From Alphaproteobacteria bacterium (GTDB lineage Bacteria; Pseudomonadota; Alphaproteobacteria; UBA9219), in assembly GCA_028865155.1 (NCBI GenBank), contig JAGWKW010000006.1, positions 1 to 16,275 of the forward strand: DNA of 16,275 nt. Direction: 5' to 3'. The position numbers and the translations under genes are program-made. The notes below the pieces were generated by a model. That model did not search any database. It was not told the origin of the DNA and saw only the letters and a program-made list of their open reading frames with translations. Of this stretch, positions 12,957-16,275 are shown one piece after another (the stretch's first letter is position 1; every line of letters begins with the position of its first letter).

Positions 12957-14738
12957 GTGCTGAAATTCATCGCCCGTTTGTTCGCTGTGATCGGTTTTGT
13001 CGTCGTCGTGCTGGTCGTTGTTGCCGTTACGGCTTTTCACCGTTTCGAGCCGGCAATGACGCCCGAACCGGCCAAAGTCGTGCTGAACCTCAATTTTGAC
13101 GTGCCGATCATCGAGCAGTACCAGCCTTCGCCGCTGGATTTTATGGCCAAAAGCGCGCCCGTGCCGTTACTCGACCTCGTCCGCGCCATCGACCGCGCCA
13201 AGGACGATCCGCATGTTGTAGGCATCGTCGCCCATTTCGGGGCGTCGCAGCCGAGCCTGACCCAGGCGCAGGAACTTCGCGCCGCATTGGCGCGTTTCCG
13301 CAAAAGCGGTAAATTCACTTATGCTTACGGAACCGATTTCGGCGAATTCGGTTCCGGCAACTGCGCCTATTATCTGGCCAGCGCGTTCGACAATATCTGG
13401 CTGCAGCCGGTCGGCTCCATCAGCCTGACGGGGGTCGCAGTTCAGGAACTGTTCGGGAAGGCGATGCTGGACAAGATCGGCGTCACCGCCGATTTCATGA
13501 AGCGCAAGCAATATAAAGATTTCATGGATCGCGCGCAGCTCAACGCCTTCGCGCCGCAGGTCAAGATTGAAATGCAGGGGCTGGCCGATGATCTCGCGAA
13601 CCAGATCGCGCAAGGCATCGCGACGAGCCGCAACTGGGATATCGCGCGGGTCAAGGCGTTGATCGCCCAAGGCCCCTATACGGCGGAAGAAGCGCAACAG
13701 GCCGGGCTTGTCACGCGCCTTGCCTATGCCGACGAGCTTAAGGCCGAAATCGACAAGAAGGCGGGTGAGTCTGCCAAGCGCGTCGATGCCGAAACCTATC
13801 TTAATTACGGTGACATCGGCGCGGCGGATTCCAGGCCGCAAAACAAAGTCGCGCTGATCTATGGCGACGGGCTGATCATGGACAGCGCGCCCGGGGGCGG
13901 CAGTATTACGGGCGGAGACGTTATGAGCGCGGCCAGCGTCGCCAAGGCCTTTACCGAGGCTGCTGACGACAAAAACGTGAAGGCGGTTTTATTCCGCGTC
14001 GATAGCCCCGGCGGAAGCCCATCGGCATCCGAGACGATCCGCCGCGCGATGATCTATGCGGAAAGCAAAGGCAAACCCGTCATCGTGTCGATGGGCGGCG
14101 TGGCCGCGTCGGGCGGGTACTGGGTGGCAATGAACGGCAGCCGTATCGTCGCCGATCCCGGCACGCTGACCGGTTCGATCGGCGTGCTGGCAGGCAAGCC
14201 GGCCATAAACGGGCTGCTCAAGAAAATCGGCGTGACGGCGGACGGAGTCTATACGGCGAGCAACGCCGCGATGTGGAGCATTGCCGCGCCTTTCAACGAT
14301 TTCCAGCGCGCGCGCGTCAATGCGCTGCTCGATGATACCTATCGTACCTTTGTCGGCGACGTTTCCGCCGCGCGCCAAATACCGTTGGCGAAAATGCCCG
14401 GCATCGCGGGCGGCCGCGTCTATACCGGCGATCAGGCGGTGAAGAACGGGTTAGTCGACGAGCTGGGCGGTTACGACGTCGCGCTGGCTGCCGTGCGCCA
14501 TGCGCTTAAGCTCGGCGACAAGGCGACAATTTCACTGCAAAACTTTCCGCCGCCGCCAAGCGCGGCCGAAAGATTCTTGAGACTGATGCGGCGTTTTGGC
14601 GCGGAAAGCGCAGAAGTATCGTCGTCGCTGTCGGTTCTGGCGCGGGTGCAAAACGTGTTGCAACCGTTGCTCGGCCTTGCTGCCGAGATTGGCCAGCCGG
14701 TGGCGGCGCGCATGCCGATGGAGCGCATTCATGAGTGA
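12957..14738 (+). CDS. sppA: Signal peptide peptidase SppA, 67K type
   Basis: SppA is a membrane-anchored serine peptidase (family S49) that degrades cleaved signal peptides. The product is 593 residues with the GTG start at 12957 (AAAGG at 12944-12948, eight bases upstream). The frame is open to a GTG at 12897, but that would place an atypical segment before the membrane anchor. The N-terminal anchor is about residues 4-27 (FIARLFAVIGFVVVVLVVVA). Two tandem S49 domains follow, as in the E. coli 67-kDa form. The general-base lysine is probably Lys187 in KRKQYKDFMDRA of the first domain. The nucleophile is Ser385 in GVAASGGYW of the second, with VDSPGGS at 348-354 forming the oxyanion region. 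The last 8 bases overlap murG, so it is co-transcribed with murG and murC, an unusual partner for them. Confidence 0.93.
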   Translation: MLKFIARLFAVIGFVVVVLVVVAVTAFHRFEPAMTPEPAKVVLNLNFDVPIIEQYQPSPLDFMAKSAPVPLLDLVRAIDRAKDDPHVVGIVAHFGASQPSLTQAQELRAALARFRKSGKFTYAYGTDFGEFGSGNCAYYLASAFDNIWLQPVGSISLTGVAVQELFGKAMLDKIGVTADFMKRKQYKDFMDRAQLNAFAPQVKIEMQGLADDLANQIAQGIATSRNWDIARVKALIAQGPYTAEEAQQAGLVTRLAYADELKAEIDKKAGESAKRVDAETYLNYGDIGAADSRPQNKVALIYGDGLIMDSAPGGGSITGGDVMSAASVAKAFTEAADDKNVKAVLFRVDSPGGSPSASETIRRAMIYAESKGKPVIVSMGGVAASGGYWVAMNGSRIVADPGTLTGSIGVLAGKPAINGLLKKIGVTADGVYTASNAAMWSIAAPFNDFQRARVNALLDDTYRTFVGDVSAARQIPLAKMPGIAGGRVYTGDQAVKNGLVDELGGYDVALAAVRHALKLGDKATISLQNFPPPPSAAERFLRLMRRFGAESAEVSSSLSVLARVQNVLQPLLGLAAEIGQPVAARMPMERIHE

Positions 14739-15864
14739 AAAAAATCCTTTCGTCGTTCTGGCTTCCGGCGGTACCGGCGGCCATATCTTCCCGGCCGAAG
14801 CCTTGGCGCGTGAACTATTGGGCCGCGGTTACCGCATTGCGCTGATAACCGACAGACGCGGCAGCAAGTTCGGCGACGATCTTCCCGTTCCCGTCTATCG
14901 TATCCGCGCCAGCGCGCTGGGGCAGGGGGCGTTCGGCAAAATTCGCAGCATCCTTGAAATGGGTGTCGGCGTCCTGCAGGCGCGGCGCCGCCTGAAACAG
15001 TTGCGCCCCGATGCGGTCGTCGGGTTCGGCGGCTATCCGTCCGTGCCGACTTTGTACGCCGCGGCGCGCATGGGTATTCCCATCATCCTGCACGAACAGA
15101 ACGCCGTTATGGGCCGCGCCAATCGCGCCCTGATGGACAGGGCGCGCACCGTCGCGACCTCGTTCCCGCAGGTGGCTGGATTGAAACTTTCGACCAATGC
15201 GCGGCTTATCCATACCGGAAACCCGGTGCGTCCGGCTTTCATGGCATTGCGCGGCAGGCCTTACGCGACCATCACCGACGACGGGCCGATGAAGATCCTC
15301 GTGCTTGGCGGCAGCCTCGGTGCGCGCGTATTCAGCCATGTCGTGCCGCAGGCTTTGGCATTGATGCCCGAACATCTGCGCCGTCGCATCGTTATCGCCC
15401 AGCAATGCCGCAAGGAGGATATGGAAGCCGCGCGTGCCGCTTTCGCGGGCGCGGGCATTGACGCCGAGCTTTCGCCTTTCTTCCGCGACGTGCCGGAGCG
15501 CATGGCGGAATCGCACCTCGTTATCTGTCGGGCTGGCGGTTCGACCGTCGCCGAATTGACCGTGATCGGGCGGCCGTCGATCCTGATTCCCTTTCCGCAC
15601 GGCCATGCGAACGAGCAGACCGCCAATGCCGAAGCCGTGGCCGAGGCGGGTGGTGCGTGGATCATTCCCGAACGCGCCTTCACCCCGGAATCGCTGGCGG
15701 TACGGCTTGAATCCGTCATGGCCCTGCCCGCGACGCTGACCAAAACGGCGGAAGCCGCGCGCGCATGGGGCAAAGTTGCAGCCGTCGACAATCTTGCCGA
15801 TTGCGTGGCGGACGTCGTCAAAACCAAATTCGATTATTCGCTCAGTCAGGAGCAGGCCGCATGA
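14731..15864 (+). CDS. murG: UDP-N-acetylglucosamine--N-acetylmuramyl-(pentapeptide) pyrophosphoryl-undecaprenol GlcNAc transferase
   Basis: MurG adds GlcNAc to lipid I to make lipid II at the inner face of the cytoplasmic membrane, the last intracellular step of peptidoglycan synthesis. The product is 377 residues (E. coli 355), a GT-B glycosyltransferase of family GT28. The N-terminal glycine loop is GGTGGH (13-18). [11 protein letters not shown] and [12 protein letters not shown] mark the acceptor side. The C-terminal UDP-GlcNAc domain shows [21 protein letters not shown] and [14 protein letters not shown]. The ATG at 14731 lies inside the sppA end (8-base overlap), with GGAG at 14720-14723; longer in-frame starts upstream are within sppA and lack family similarity. 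The stop overlaps the murC start (ATGA), so sppA, murG and murC are translationally linked. Confidence 0.97.
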   Translation: MSEKNPFVVLASGGTGGHIFPAEALARELLGRGYRIALITDRRGSKFGDDLPVPVYRIRASALGQGAFGKIRSILEMGVGVLQARRRLKQLRPDAVVGFGGYPSVPTLYAAARMGIPIILHEQNAVMGRANRALMDRARTVATSFPQVAGLKLSTNARLIHTGNPVRPAFMALRGRPYATITDDGPMKILVLGGSLGARVFSHVVPQALALMPEHLRRRIVIAQQCRKEDMEAARAAFAGAGIDAELSPFFRDVPERMAESHLVICRAGGSTVAELTVIGRPSILIPFPHGHANEQTANAEAVAEAGGAWIIPERAFTPESLAVRLESVMALPATLTKTAEAARAWGKVAAVDNLADCVADVVKTKFDYSLSQEQAA

Positions 15865-16275
15865 ATTGGGATCAGGCCAAAACCCGCACGCATTTCTCGC
15901 CGCAGTCGGTCGGCATCATCCATTTCGTCGGCATCGGCGGCATCGGGATGAGCGGCATCGCCGAAGTCCTGCTGACGCTCGGCTATTCCGTCTCGGGGTC
16001 GGACACGAAAGCGTCCGCGATCACCGAGCGGCTGCAGAACATGGGCGCCGAGATTTTCGAGGGGCACAAGGCCGAGCAGGTGCACGGAGCGCACGTAGTT
16101 GTGGTTTCGTCCGCTGTGCGGGCCGAGAATCCCGAAGTCGCCGAAGCGCACCTTCGGAAGATTCCCGTCATTCCCCGAGCCGAAATGCTCGCGGAATTGA
16201 TGCGCCTGAAATACGGCATCGCCATCGCCGGCGCGCACGGCAAGACCACGACCACTTCCATGACGGCGAGCGTTC
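15861..16275 (+). CDS. murC: UDP-N-acetylmuramate--L-alanine ligase, 3' end cut by window
   Basis: MurC is the cytosolic ATP-dependent ligase that adds L-Ala to UDP-MurNAc, the first amino acid of the peptidoglycan stem peptide. 138 codons are visible (the full protein is usually about 460-490). The N-terminal Rossmann-like domain has [17 protein letters not shown] (21-37) for UDP-sugar binding and VSGSDTK (44-50). VVVVSSAV (79-86) follows. The ATP-binding P-loop GAHGKTTTT (124-132) marks the start of the central domain, near the window end. AGGAG (15848-15852) lies eight bases before the ATG, and the ATG overlaps the murG stop. In the usual cluster order murB would follow outside the window. 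Confidence 0.97.
   Translation, partial: MNWDQAKTRTHFSPQSVGIIHFVGIGGIGMSGIAEVLLTLGYSVSGSDTKASAITERLQNMGAEIFEGHKAEQVHGAHVVVVSSAVRAENPEVAEAHLRKIPVIPRAEMLAELMRLKYGIAIAGAHGKTTTTSMTASV

Overview
The window looks like chromosomal DNA of an alphaproteobacterium. Its GC content is moderately high. Genes are tightly packed, with repeated ATGA stop/start overlaps. The L33 protein is of the alphaproteobacterial type, and short REP-like palindromes of the ATTCC...GGAAT form lie between genes. I cannot name the order from this sequence alone. There is no prophage, plasmid, rRNA, tRNA or CRISPR array here; almost everything is housekeeping, with one small candidate mobile element and two unusual small orphan genes.

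Layout. Positions 1-5028 are all on the minus strand. Read in transcription order they are gltX and cysS (aminoacyl-tRNA synthesis, ATGA overlap), a 228-base gap with a possible terminator and a REP-like palindrome, an unrecognised small protein, trmJ (tRNA 2'-O-methylation), folB (folate synthesis) and a pteridine-reductase-like SDR cut by the window edge. The last three genes overlap by 4 bases each. Divergent from gltX, 5155-6325 (+) holds two tandem small proteins that look like receiver domains without the phospho-acceptor aspartate. They are followed by uvrB (nucleotide excision repair).

Between the convergent ends of uvrB and a tautomerase-like gene lies the most interesting object, about 487 bases (8467-8953). 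It is a GIY-YIG nuclease gene enclosed by two inverted hairpins that share their outer stem and flank but have different inner stems. It looks like a self-contained REP-type element carrying its own nuclease. Upstream of the tautomerase gene on the same strand is glmS (UDP-GlcNAc precursor synthesis).

From 11331 onward come mscL (+), an unrecognised membrane protein (+) with a striking inverted repeat reaching its start codon, rpmG (-) with a clear promoter and terminator, and then sppA-murG-murC (+), overlapping end to end. GlmS, MurG and MurC all feed peptidoglycan synthesis. SppA sits where ftsW usually precedes murG, so the division/cell-wall cluster appears to be broken at this point. 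A roughly 330-base AT-rich patch inside the otherwise GC-rich cysS is a further anomaly.
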